Source: JACVRU01 sp040905885
GTDB taxonomy: Bacteria > Actinomycetota > Thermoleophilia > Gaiellales > Gaiellaceae
Direction: 5' to 3'
NCBI GenBank assembly: GCA_040905885.1
Contig: JBBDQR010000077.1
Location: 1 to 6,530, forward strand
Length of the DNA stretch: 6,530 nucleotides
Shown here: positions 5,437 through 6,530 of the stretch, piece after piece
How positions within the stretch are numbered: position 1 is the stretch's first letter
Layout: each line of letters starts with the position of its first letter
Notes under the pieces: model-generated
What the model was told of the DNA's origin: nothing
Databases searched by the model: none
The model's input: the letters and a program-made list of their open reading frames with translations, nothing else
Translations under genes and position numbers: made by a program

Positions 5437-6530
<1,094 letters not shown>

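Overview
The window comes from a very GC-rich genome with strong codon-position bias. It uses GTG as well as ATG starts, packs genes tightly and leaves long shadow reading frames open. Gene content (acyl-CoA dehydrogenases, a two-domain multicopper oxidase, a ZIP transporter, a secreted amidase) fits a high-GC actinobacterium, possibly of the Thermoleophilia. That placement is inference from composition and gene style; no marker gene is present.

Layout: five genes run leftward on the minus strand with almost no gaps. In transcription order they are a secreted N-acetylmuramoyl-L-alanine amidase with three Ig-like repeats (5349-4006), a Tat-type two-domain multicopper oxidase (3982-2984), a ZIP-family metal transporter with an added extracytoplasmic beta domain (3014-1824), a secreted GH26-like glycoside hydrolase (1798-866) and a glutaryl-CoA dehydrogenase (849 leftward, cut by the window edge). 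Spacings are 23, -31, 25 and 16 bases. Diverging to the right is an MCAD-like acyl-CoA dehydrogenase (5437 onward, cut at the right edge). The only sizeable non-coding stretch is the 87-base divergent region 5350-5436, which holds a perfect 22-bp palindrome, a plausible promoter and a strong ribosome binding site. No stretch above 300 bases lacks a gene.

The most interesting part is the centre. The oxidase and the ZIP transporter overlap by 31 bases and are probably translationally coupled. In front of the oxidase, two tandem dyads of form TTTAG-N6-CTAAA sit 21 bp centre to centre over the amidase stop, the inferred promoter -10 and the oxidase start codon. The half-sites resemble operators of DtxR/MntR/IdeR-type metal sensors. 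Together this looks like a metal-regulated module pairing an exported copper oxidase with a ZIP permease, loosely analogous to the yeast Fet3-Ftr1 oxidase-permease pair but built from different parts. The metal, the regulator and the physical coupling are inferences.

The two acyl-CoA dehydrogenases belong to acyl-CoA / glutaryl-CoA catabolism and have no evident functional link to the metal module. The amidase and GH26-like protein are both secreted and predicted to act on glycans or the cell wall. RNA genes, mobile elements and CRISPR arrays were not seen.
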